Shown: one piece after another, positions 28,288 to 35,860 of the stretch
Position numbering within the stretch: position 1 is the stretch's first letter
How the letters are laid out: each line of letters opens with the position of its first letter
Source of the DNA: Gordonia crocea
GTDB lineage: Bacteria > Actinomycetota > Actinomycetes > Mycobacteriales > Mycobacteriaceae
NCBI RefSeq assembly: GCF_009932435.1
Contig: NZ_BJOU01000002.1
Span: 1-64,000, forward strand
Length of the DNA stretch: 64,000 nt
Reading direction: 5' to 3'
The notes under the pieces: generated by a model
Databases searched by the model: none
The model's input: the letters and a program-made list of their open reading frames with translations, nothing else
What the model was told of the DNA's origin: nothing
Made by a program: the position numbers and the translations under genes

Positions 28288-28725
28288 ATGTCGCTGTCGG
28301 TCGTCTACTTCTCGTCGGTGTCGGACAACACGCACCGGTTTGTGGAGAAGCTGGGCGTGCCGGCGCGGCGGATCCCGGTCCACGACCGTGCGGAGCGGCT
28401 GACCGTCGACGAGCCGTACGTGCTGATCACCCCGACCTACGGCGGGGGGCGCAGCACGACGGCGGTCGGCGGGGGATACGTCCCCAAACAGGTCATCCAT
28501 TTCCTCAACGATCCGCACAACCGCTCTCTCATCCGCGGGGTGATTGCCGCGGGAAACACCAACTTCGGCGAGGAGTACGGCATGGCCGGCACGATCATCG
28601 CCGGCAAATGCGGGGTCCCGTTCCTCTACCGGTTCGAACTCATGGGCACCGCCGAGGACGTGGAACGCGTCCGCGAGGGGCTGGGCGAGTTCGCGCAGGC
28701 CCACGGCCAACTGCTGGCGACCTAG
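28288..28725 (+). CDS. nrdI: Flavodoxin-like NrdI
   Basis: 145 residues. [17 protein letters not shown] is the flavodoxin-like FMN phosphate loop, with LITPTYGGG and [15 protein letters not shown] further along. NrdI supplies the oxidant needed to assemble the dimanganese-tyrosyl radical cofactor of NrdF. It lies between nrdH and nrdE in the standard class Ib order. Confidence 0.95.
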   Translation: MSLSVVYFSSVSDNTHRFVEKLGVPARRIPVHDRAERLTVDEPYVLITPTYGGGRSTTAVGGGYVPKQVIHFLNDPHNRSLIRGVIAAGNTNFGEEYGMAGTIIAGKCGVPFLYRFELMGTAEDVERVREGLGEFAQAHGQLLAT

Positions 28726-28836
28726 CCCGTCCGCCCGGATCGGCCACCGCGCCGTCGCAGGAGCCCCGCACCCGGGGCCGCACCGTCTCCCCAACGCAAA
28801 CCCACTTAGATCCAGATCTGCACAGGAGTGTCTATC

Positions 28837-31029
28837 GTGTCGTCGCCCACCACCACCTCTGACACCGCGTCGGCCAGCCAGTCGGGCGTCCACCCGAGCC
28901 CGTCCGGCCACGAACCGGGCGAGCTGGATTACCACGCGCTCAACGCGATGCTCAACCTGTACGACGCTGACGGCAAGATCCAGTTCGAGAAGGACCGGGA
29001 GGCGGCCAACCAGTACTTCCTGCAGCACGTCAATCAGAACACGGTCTTCTTCCACGACCTCGACGAGAAGCTGGACTACCTGGTCGAGGAGAACTACTAC
29101 GAGCCCGAGGTGCTCGAGCGCTACGGCCGGGAGTTCGTCAAGGAGTTGTTCGGCTACGCGTACTCCAAGAAGTTCCGCTTCCCGACCTTCCTCGGGGCGT
29201 TCAAGTATTACACCAGCTACACGCTCAAGACCTTCGACGGGAAGCGCTACCTCGAGCGCTTCGAGGACCGCGTGTGCATGGTGGCACTGACCCTGGCCGA
29301 CGGTGACGAGGTGCTGGCCCGCCAGCTCGTCGACGAGATCATCTCCGGCCGCTTCCAGCCGGCCACCCCGACTTTCCTCAACTCGGGCAAGAAGCAGCGC
29401 GGCGAGCCGGTGAGCTGCTTCCTGCTGCGCATCGAGGACAACATGGAGTCGATCGGCCGCTCGATCAACTCCGCATTGCAGCTGTCCAAGCGCGGCGGTG
29501 GCGTGGCGCTGCTGTTGAGCAACGTCCGCGAGCACGGCGCGCCGATCAAGAAGATCGAGAACCAGAGCAGCGGCGTCATCCCGATCATGAAGCTGCTGGA
29601 GGACTCCTTCTCCTACGCCAACCAGCTCGGTGCGCGCCAGGGCGCCGGCGCGGTGTACCTGCACGCGCACCACCCCGACATCTACCGCTTCCTCGACACC
29701 AAGCGCGAGAACGCCGACGAGAAGATCCGCATCAAGACGCTCTCGCTGGGCGTGGTGATCCCCGACATCACCTTCGAGCTGGCCAAGCGCAACGACGACA
29801 TGTACCTGTTCAGCCCGTATGACGTCGAGCGGATTTACGGCGTTCCGTTCGCCGACATCAACGTCACCGAGCGCTACGACGAGATGGTGGGCGACAAGCG
29901 GATCCGCAAGACGAAGATCAAGGCCCGCGAGTTCTTCCAGACGCTGGCCGAGCTGCAGTTCGAGTCGGGCTACCCCTACATCATGTTCGAGGACACGGTG
30001 AACCGGGCGAACCCGGTCGACGGCAAGATCACCCACTCCAACCTGTGCTCGGAGATTCTGCAGGTGTCGACCCCGTCGACGTTCAACGACGACCTGTCCT
30101 ATGCCGAGATCGGCAAGGACATCTCGTGCAACCTGGGGTCGCTGAACATCGCGAAGACGATGGATTCGCCCGACTTCGGGCAGTCGATCGAGGTGGCCAT
30201 CCGTGGGTTGACCGCCGTCGCCGACCAAACGTCGATCGACTCGGTGCCGTCGATCAAGAAGGCCAACGACCGCGGCCACGCCATCGGCTTGGGGCAGATG
30301 AACCTGCACGGCTACCTTGCGCGCGAACGGGTCTTCTACGGTAGCGACGAGGGCATCGACTTCACGAACATCTACTTCTACACGGTGCTCTACCACGCGC
30401 TGCGCGCGTCGAACCGGATCGCGCGCGAGCGCGGCACCGCCTTCGAGGGCTTCGAGCGCAGCAAGTACGCCTCGGGCGAGTTCTTCGACAAATACACCGA
30501 GCAGGCGTGGGAGCCGGCGACGCAGAAGGTGCGCGACCTGTTCGGCCAGGCCGGTATCCACATCCCCAACCAGCAGGACTGGCGGGAGCTGAAGGAAGCC
30601 GTGCAGCGCGACGGCATCTACAACCAGAACCTGCAGGCGGTGCCGCCGACCGGCTCGATCAGCTACATCAACCACTCGACCAGTTCGATCCACCCGGTCG
30701 CGGCGAAGGTCGAGATCCGCAAGGAAGGCAAGATCGGCCGCGTCTACTACCCGGCGCCCTACATGACCAACGACAACCTGGAGTACTACCAGGACGCGTA
30801 CGAGATCGGCTACGAGAAGATCATCGACACTTACGCGGCGGCGACCCAGCACGTCGACCAGGGTCTGAGCTTGACGCTGTTCTTCAAGGACACCGCCACC
30901 ACGCGCGACGTCAACCGGGCGCAGATCTACGCGTGGCGCAAGGGGATCAAGACGCTGTACTACATCCGCCTGCGCCAGATGGCCCTTGAGGGGACGCAAG
31001 TGGAGGATTGTGTGAGCTGCACACTGTGA
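28837..31029 (+). CDS. nrdE: Class Ib ribonucleotide reductase alpha subunit NrdE
   Basis: 730 residues. It reduces ribonucleoside diphosphates to deoxy forms. Active-site elements are the redox cysteine in [15 protein letters not shown], the NLCSEI loop with the radical cysteine and glutamate, and the C-terminal shuttle pair in EDCVSCTL. Both GTG 28828 and GTG 28837 are in frame; AGGAG at 28824-28828 is 8 nt from 28837, which is therefore preferred. No N-terminal ATP cone is present, consistent with class Ib. A strong hairpin follows directly. Confidence 0.96.
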   Translation: MSSPTTTSDTASASQSGVHPSPSGHEPGELDYHALNAMLNLYDADGKIQFEKDREAANQYFLQHVNQNTVFFHDLDEKLDYLVEENYYEPEVLERYGREFVKELFGYAYSKKFRFPTFLGAFKYYTSYTLKTFDGKRYLERFEDRVCMVALTLADGDEVLARQLVDEIISGRFQPATPTFLNSGKKQRGEPVSCFLLRIEDNMESIGRSINSALQLSKRGGGVALLLSNVREHGAPIKKIENQSSGVIPIMKLLEDSFSYANQLGARQGAGAVYLHAHHPDIYRFLDTKRENADEKIRIKTLSLGVVIPDITFELAKRNDDMYLFSPYDVERIYGVPFADINVTERYDEMVGDKRIRKTKIKAREFFQTLAELQFESGYPYIMFEDTVNRANPVDGKITHSNLCSEILQVSTPSTFNDDLSYAEIGKDISCNLGSLNIAKTMDSPDFGQSIEVAIRGLTAVADQTSIDSVPSIKKANDRGHAIGLGQMNLHGYLARERVFYGSDEGIDFTNIYFYTVLYHALRASNRIARERGTAFEGFERSKYASGEFFDKYTEQAWEPATQKVRDLFGQAGIHIPNQQDWRELKEAVQRDGIYNQNLQAVPPTGSISYINHSTSSIHPVAAKVEIRKEGKIGRVYYPAPYMTNDNLEYYQDAYEIGYEKIIDTYAAATQHVDQGLSLTLFFKDTATTRDVNRAQIYAWRKGIKTLYYIRLRQMALEGTQVEDCVSCTL

Positions 31030-31046
31030 CCTGCGGAAATGATTGA

Positions 31047-31078
31047 CGGTGGCCCCGATCTTCGGATCGGGGCCACCG
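31047..31078 (+). terminator. Perfect 14-bp hairpin with TTCG loop after nrdE
   Basis: CGGTGGCCCCGATC (31047-31060) and GATCGGGGCCACCG (31065-31078) are exact complements closing a TTCG loop, giving the extra-stable C(UUCG)G tetraloop in RNA. It lies 18 bp after the nrdE stop. No T tract follows, so it may terminate transcription or protect the nrdHIE message 3' end. Confidence 0.7.
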
Positions 31079-31138
31079 CCGTCCAGGTCGCCATCGATGC
31101 AGGAGAGTGCTGTCGGACCGGCAATGTAGAAAAGAGGT

Positions 31139-31858
31139 ATGGCAGCAAGTCGGGAAGACAAAGGTGGAGTTGTCTACGGGATCAGACTCCGTGATTCATG
31201 TGACTACAGGTATGTCGGTCAGACATCGCTCTCGGCTCCTGTTCGGTTGAGAAAGCACTTCCAGGTTGCTGCTTCGGGACGGAAGACGCCGTTCTACGAC
31301 TGGCTTCGGAAGCAAGACCGGAGCGATGTCATCGTGGATGTACTGGACTGCTGTGGGACACGCGACGATCTTGGTGAGACCGAGACTGCGTGGATCGCGT
31401 ATTTGCGCTTCGAAGGTCAACCGCTTCTCAACCTGTCCGGTGGCGGACTTGGGCCGTCGGGAATCGAGTGGACTGCAGAGATGCGTGAGGCCGCCCGGGT
31501 CCGCTCGACTGGCCGGCCGGGTATTCACCGGTACGGTCCGGAAGCGCCCTTCTATGGACACTCGCACACACCCGAGCAACGGGCTAAGTGGGTCGATGAA
31601 CGTAAGGGAACAAACTCGGGCGCGGCGAATCCGAACTTCGGAAAGTTTGGAGCTGAGCACCCTAGCTATGGGCATACCGTCTCCGACGAAACTCGCGCCA
31701 AGCTCTCCGAGCAGAAGCGCGGAGAGCGGAACCCGAATTATGGCAAGAAGGCGAGCGCCGAAACGCGTGCGAAGATGTCGGCCGTTCGTAAGGGCCGGCC
31801 GATGCCGTCGAGTCGCCGGAGCGCTCACACCCGCCATCACACGAACAAGGTGTGGTGA
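31139..31858 (+). CDS. Free-standing GIY-YIG endonuclease with NUMOD3-like repeats
   Basis: 239 residues. The GIY-YIG domain is at about 11-100: VVYGIRL and YRYVGQTS for the two strands, RLRKHF with the catalytic arginine, ETETAWIAYLRF with the glutamate and LLNLSGG with the asparagine. The rest holds NUMOD3-like DNA-binding repeats (PFYGHSHTPEQRAKW, PSYGHTVSDETRAKLSE, PNYGKKASAETRAKMSA). This is the layout of phage-type homing endonucleases. GC is visibly below that of nrdE. It stands just downstream of nrdE and marks the left edge of the accessory region. Confidence 0.88.
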   Translation: MAASREDKGGVVYGIRLRDSCDYRYVGQTSLSAPVRLRKHFQVAASGRKTPFYDWLRKQDRSDVIVDVLDCCGTRDDLGETETAWIAYLRFEGQPLLNLSGGGLGPSGIEWTAEMREAARVRSTGRPGIHRYGPEAPFYGHSHTPEQRAKWVDERKGTNSGAANPNFGKFGAEHPSYGHTVSDETRAKLSEQKRGERNPNYGKKASAETRAKMSAVRKGRPMPSSRRSAHTRHHTNKVW

Positions 31859-31913
31859 GCGAGAAGTGTCAATACTGCCAGCAGGTGGAGGGCTCGTCCT
31901 CCCGCATGCTCTA

Positions 31914-31935
31914 GGAATACCGCTAGCGGTATTCC
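31914..31935. promoter_or_regulatory. 22-bp perfect palindrome, toxin-antitoxin operator-like
   Basis: An uninterrupted 22-bp palindrome centred on CTAG: half-site GGAATACCGCT and its exact complement. Palindromes of this kind are common operators of vapBC-type toxin-antitoxin genes. Here it lies directly before a broken vapC, with no antitoxin gene left beside it. Confidence 0.6.
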
Positions 31936-31951
31936 CGCTAGAATTCTCCTA

Positions 31952-32028
31952 TGAAGACCGCCTCCGCGCGGTCGTGAAACGGCGAATCCGCCCTGTGGGC
32001 ATAGACCAGGATGTTGGTGTCGACGGCG
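31952..32028 (-). pseudogene. VapC PIN-domain N-terminal fragment, inverted
   Basis: Read on the minus strand this short stretch encodes AVDTNILVYAHRADSPFHDR followed by AEAVF, the conserved N terminus of a PIN-domain (VapC) ribonuclease including the first catalytic aspartate. It has no start codon and runs into a stop at about 31940. The remainder of a VapC lies immediately to the right on the opposite strand, so this piece appears to be inverted relative to its own gene. Confidence 0.7.
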
Positions 32029-32337
32029 TGCCTCTACGGGTTCTACTCCATCGTGACCAGCCCGAAGATCTATCGGCCGCCCAGCACGTCGGAGCAGGCG
32101 ATGCAGCAGATCGACGCGTGGCTGGGTTCACCGTCGCTGCGATTGTTGTCCGAAGGTGCGCAGCACTGGGCCGTGGCGCGCGACGTGATTCACGCGGCCC
32201 GTGTGGCCGGGCCGATGGTCCACGACGCGCGGATCGCCGCCCTGTGCCTGGCGAACGGCGTGTCCGAACTGATCACGCTCGATCGTGACTTCTCCCGTTT
32301 CGGCGAACTGCCGACGGTCGGACTGTCTGAATTGTGA
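32029..32337 (+). pseudogene. VapC PIN-domain C-terminal fragment
   Basis: The plus-strand frame reads CLYGFYSIVTSPKIYRPPST, then GPMVHDARIAALCLANGVSE and LITLDRDFSRFGEL, the C-terminal two thirds of a VapC-type PIN ribonuclease with the later catalytic acids (HDARIA, DRDF). The first roughly 45 codons are missing; the first third lies inverted just upstream (31952-32028). No antitoxin gene accompanies it. The toxin is almost certainly inactive. Confidence 0.8.
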
Positions 32338-32345
32338 CGTGTTGT

Positions 32346-33254
32346 CTAGGTGCGCTCGGTGCGGGCGCAGCGGAAGCCGACGTGGCTCATGCCGGTGTCA
32401 ACCGTCTGCGGGCGCCGCGCAGCCGGTCGGTAGCGCATGCAGTAGTTGTCAGCGCAGAGGAATGACCCGCCCTTGAGGACTCGTCGTTCGAAGCCGGGGC
32501 GATCCGGGTCATGACTCGCGCTGACGCAGCAGGGCGTCGCGTCGCGGGTGGGTCCGTAAAGGTCGGCGGTCCATTCCCAGACGTTTCCGGCCATGTCGTA
32601 CAACCCGTAGCCGTTGGGGGCGAAGCTGCCTACCGGCGAGGTCTGCCCGTATCCCCTGACCGGGAGATACGGGAACTCGCCGTGCCAGTAGTTCGCGAGC
32701 CGCTGTCCCTCCTGCTCCGGAGTGTCACCCCAGGTGAACCGGCTGTGTGGGAGACCGCCCCGGGCAGCGGTCTCCCATTGGGCCTCGGTGGGCAGCACAA
32801 GGCCGACCCAGTCCGCATACGCCGTCGCATCCTCGTAGGCGATATGCACCACGGGGTGTTCGTCGCGCCCGAGCAACCCGGAACGCGGGCCGCGCGGATG
32901 GTTCCAGCACGCGCCAGGTGTCCAGCGCCACCACTGGGTCATGTCGCGCAGATCCACCGGCCCGACCGTTCGGTGGAAGACCAGCGAACCCGGTTGCAGA
33001 TTCTCCGGCGGGGCGCCGGGGAAGTCCGCCGGGTCGGGTGGGCGCTCGGCGACGGTGACATAACCAGTGTCGGCGACGAAAGCACGGTATTGCGCGTTGG
33101 TGACCTGGTGGCGCTGGATCGAGAAGCCGGCCATGTCGACGTCGTGCGCGGGTCCCTCTTCCGGTTCCCCGTCGTCCCCGAGGCGAACGGTCTGCGGCGG
33201 AATCCAGACGAGGTCGCCGACTGCTGCGTCGATGAGCGCCTCGCTATCAGTCAC
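32346..33254 (-). CDS. Formylglycine-generating enzyme (sulfatase-modifying factor)
   Basis: 302 residues, SUMF1/FGE fold: WIPPQTVRLG, the HQVTNAQYRAFVADTGYVT region, LPTEAQWETAARGG, DMAGNVWEWTADLYGP and RVLKGGSFLCADNYCMRYRP. Cys267 and Cys272 (CX4C) match the two copper-binding active-site cysteines of true FGEs, so it should oxidise the sulfatase cysteine to formylglycine. The GTG start overlaps the HAD gene by 8 bp, and the arylsulfatase is the first gene of the same unit. Confidence 0.93.
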   Translation of the reverse strand: MTDSEALIDAAVGDLVWIPPQTVRLGDDGEPEEGPAHDVDMAGFSIQRHQVTNAQYRAFVADTGYVTVAERPPDPADFPGAPPENLQPGSLVFHRTVGPVDLRDMTQWWRWTPGACWNHPRGPRSGLLGRDEHPVVHIAYEDATAYADWVGLVLPTEAQWETAARGGLPHSRFTWGDTPEQEGQRLANYWHGEFPYLPVRGYGQTSPVGSFAPNGYGLYDMAGNVWEWTADLYGPTRDATPCCVSASHDPDRPGFERRVLKGGSFLCADNYCMRYRPAARRPQTVDTGMSHVGFRCARTERT

Positions 33255-34191
33255 CGAACACCGTGCCCCAGTCGTCCTTCATGCTCGCAACCAACCAGCC
33301 GTCGGTCTTGGCTCGTCGCAGTGCGTTCTCCGCCCCCGTCGAGTAGGCGTTCTCGCGCTCGGCGTCGTCGTGGCCGACGAGCATCGCCAGCGACGGGAGG
33401 GAGCCGTTCGTGGTGTATTCGAGCATCGCTAGATCGCCGTCGGAGTTGCCCGCGGCAAAGATGGGCCGGCGCCCGATGTGCGACCAGATCTGGGCCGGCT
33501 TGGCAGGGCCGTCGTCGAAAACGTCGAGTCGCCCCGTGGTGACGACCCGGCCGTCGCGGTACTCCATTCCGAGAGAGCTGCCGATGACTCGTTCGGGCGG
33601 GATGCCGTACATCGATCCACTAACCATCCGCACGAAGTCCCGCCCGCCGCCGGAGACGATGTAGCACGTGAAATCGTGGGCCTCCAAGTAGCGCAGCAGC
33701 CCGACCATGGGGACATAGCCGCACGCGGTGTACGGGCGGCCGAGCGTCGGGTGACGAGTCGAAGCGAAGAACTCCGACGAGCGGCGTGCGAAGTCGTCGG
33801 TCGCCTCGGCCCGCGCGATCGACAGTGCGGCGGCGCCGAACTCCTTCAGGCGCGAGTCGTCACCCTGGTGATGCTGTTCCACAGCGCTGTCGAACCAATT
33901 CAGGTCACCGTCGACGGCGGCCTTGAACGGGGCCTGTTCCTCTAGGGACAGATCTGCCCGGGCCGCGGCTGCCATCGAGTGGATGATGAACGCGAGTTGG
34001 ATGTAAGTGGGCTTCTCGGTCCACAGCGTGCCGTCGTTGTCGAAGACGGCGATCCGCTCGTTCGGCGGCACTTGCCCGGGCCCGGGGTCGCAGACCCGTC
34101 CCACAAAGTCGACGAGCGCAGCACGAGCGGGGGTGTCGCGCCAGCCGTTCGGCACCGAAGCGGTCGAGAACTCGCTGATCTCTGGTGGCAA
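33247..34191 (-). CDS. HAD-superfamily hydrolase in the sulfatase operon
   Basis: 314 residues. HAD motif I is AVFDNDGTLW (Asp51, Asp53), motif II lies in YIVSGGGRDFVRMV and motif IV in AAGNSDGDLAMLEY, arguing for an active phosphatase similar in fold to phosphoserine phosphatase-like acid phosphatases. The frame begins at TTG 34191, 4 bp after the sulfatase stop, and overlaps the FGE gene by 8 bp. Substrate unknown; co-translation suggests dephosphorylation of a product related to the sulfatase substrate. Confidence 0.82.
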   Translation of the reverse strand: MPPEISEFSTASVPNGWRDTPARAALVDFVGRVCDPGPGQVPPNERIAVFDNDGTLWTEKPTYIQLAFIIHSMAAAARADLSLEEQAPFKAAVDGDLNWFDSAVEQHHQGDDSRLKEFGAAALSIARAEATDDFARRSSEFFASTRHPTLGRPYTACGYVPMVGLLRYLEAHDFTCYIVSGGGRDFVRMVSGSMYGIPPERVIGSSLGMEYRDGRVVTTGRLDVFDDGPAKPAQIWSHIGRRPIFAAGNSDGDLAMLEYTTNGSLPSLAMLVGHDDAERENAYSTGAENALRRAKTDGWLVASMKDDWGTVFGD

Positions 34192-34195
34192 GGCG

Positions 34196-35743
34196 TCAGT
34201 CCTTCGCGAGGAACGCGTTGAGCTGCTCGACAGCCTGGTCGATGCTGAAGCTGGCGGGCTTGTGGCGGGGCGGGAAATCCCGGAACGTGTTGAGAAATGC
34301 GGTTCCCATCGCCGTCATGTACATCACCAGGTAGGCATGGCGGATGAGCCACTCGTAGTAGGTGTTCGACGTGATGTCTGCGTACTCGAACGGGTCGGTG
34401 CGCAGGTTGAATATCTTCGGCAGCCGCAGCTGGGTGAACGGTTCCGCCCAGACCTGCATCGTGCCCTTGCAGCGCTGCTCCATGAACACCGCTTTCCAAT
34501 TCTCGAACCGCATCGCGACGAGATCACCGTCGTCGGAGAAGTAGAAGAATCCCCGCCTCGGGCTCGTGTCGACCTCGCCGGTCAGGTAGGGGAGCAGATT
34601 GAGGCCGTCAATATGCACCTTGAAGGTCTTGTCGCCGACCTCCTTGCCCTTCTTGAGCTCATCCGGTGTCGTCGTGTCGCCGGCCGCCGCCAACAACGTG
34701 GGCAACCAGTCGTGGTGCTGGATGATCTCGTTGGACACCGCGCCGGCTTCGATATGACCGGGCCACCGGATCAGTTCGGGGACGCGGAATGCGCCCTCCC
34801 AGTTGGTATCCTTCTCACTGCGGAACGGTGTGGTTCCGCCATCCGGCCAACTGTTGCGGTGGGGGCCGTTGTCGGTGGAGTAGATGACGATGGTGTCGTC
34901 GGCGATGCCGAGTTCGTCGAGTACATCGAGGACCGTGCCGACGTTCTTGTCGTGCTCGATCATCGTGTCGTGGTACTCGGATTGCCAAATTCCGGCCTGA
35001 CCGCGCTTGTCGTCCTCAACATGGGTGTACAGGTGCATGTGTGTGAAGTTGCACCAGACGAAGAACGGTTGGTTGGCGTCCTCGTCGTGTTTGCGCTTGA
35101 TGTACTCGACGGTTCGGTCGGCGATGTCGTAGTCGATCACCTTCATCCGCTCCACGTTCAGTGGTCCGGTGTTGATGATGGACTGTTTGCCCACCGGGCC
35201 GAACTTCGGGTCGTCCGGCTCATCGGAGACATGGTCGAGCGCTTTGCAGTCGAGCACTCCGCGCGGTTTCGCGAGGTCGTACAACCTGGGGAACTGGTCC
35301 TTGTGCGGGTAGTCGAAACTCTCGGGTTCCTCCTCGGCGTTCAGGTGGTAGAGGTTTCCGTAAAACTCGTCGAAGCCGTGGACAGTCGGCAGGTACTTGT
35401 TCAGATCGCCGAAGTGGTTCTTGCCGAACTGCGCCGTGGCGTACCCGTGCGGTTTGAGGAGTTCGGCAATGGTGGGATCCTCGGCCGCCCAACCGATGTC
35501 GAACCCGGGTGCGCCCACCTTGCTCATCCCGGTGCGGAACACGCTCTGCCCGGAGATGAACGCCGCTCGTCCAGCCGTGCAGCTCTGCTCACCATAAGAG
35601 TCGGTGAACATCATTCCTTCTCTTGCCAGCCGGTCGATGTTCGGTGTTCGGTACCCCATCAGGCCGTTGCTGTAGCAGCTGAGGTTCGTGATTCCGATGT
35701 CGTCGCCCCAGATCACGAGAATGTTGGGCTTTCCCTTTGGCAT
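34196..35743 (-). CDS. Arylsulfatase (formylglycine type I sulfatase)
   Basis: 515 residues of the alkaline-phosphatase superfamily. The metal-binding ILVIWGDDIG is at the N terminus, the sulfatase signature SCTAGRAAF has Cys55 as the formylglycine precursor (C-x-A-x-R form), GKNHFGD supplies lysine and histidine, and YSTDNGPH carries the later metal ligands. No signal peptide is visible, so it appears cytoplasmic. ATG 35743 follows AAGGAGA. It is the first gene of a sulfatase-HAD-FGE operon, with the LuxR gene upstream on the same strand. Confidence 0.92.
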   Translation of the reverse strand: MPKGKPNILVIWGDDIGITNLSCYSNGLMGYRTPNIDRLAREGMMFTDSYGEQSCTAGRAAFISGQSVFRTGMSKVGAPGFDIGWAAEDPTIAELLKPHGYATAQFGKNHFGDLNKYLPTVHGFDEFYGNLYHLNAEEEPESFDYPHKDQFPRLYDLAKPRGVLDCKALDHVSDEPDDPKFGPVGKQSIINTGPLNVERMKVIDYDIADRTVEYIKRKHDEDANQPFFVWCNFTHMHLYTHVEDDKRGQAGIWQSEYHDTMIEHDKNVGTVLDVLDELGIADDTIVIYSTDNGPHRNSWPDGGTTPFRSEKDTNWEGAFRVPELIRWPGHIEAGAVSNEIIQHHDWLPTLLAAAGDTTTPDELKKGKEVGDKTFKVHIDGLNLLPYLTGEVDTSPRRGFFYFSDDGDLVAMRFENWKAVFMEQRCKGTMQVWAEPFTQLRLPKIFNLRTDPFEYADITSNTYYEWLIRHAYLVMYMTAMGTAFLNTFRDFPPRHKPASFSIDQAVEQLNAFLAKD

Positions 35744-35827
35744 CCGACTCTCCTTGTCTTGGACTTCCGCACCCCTTGGAGGGGGACGAACCTGTGTCCT
35801 GACGATTCCACTACCGAGGTGATCGGC

Positions 35828-35850
35828 ACATCACCCGATATGGGCGATGT
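35828..35850. promoter_or_regulatory. Imperfect palindrome between the LuxR gene and the sulfatase operon
   Basis: ACATC-A-CCC-GATAT-GGG-C-GATGT is an imperfect 23-bp palindrome (arms ACATC/GATGT and CCC/GGG). It lies in the 117-bp gap between the LuxR gene stop and the sulfatase start, so it may be an operator for the operon or a terminator for the regulator gene. Confidence 0.35.
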
Positions 35851-35860
35851 CTGGATCGGT

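Noticed and set aside
28204..31161. Very long open frame (985 codons) on the minus strand opposite nrdE
   Set aside because: It is the complement of a strongly conserved gene; its sequence is arginine/valine/leucine-rich with no domain, as expected of antisense frames in 70% GC DNA.
31951..31977. ATG after the 22-bp palindrome as the start of a vapB antitoxin
   Set aside because: The frame ends after eight codons and is simply the reverse complement of the inverted VapC N terminus.
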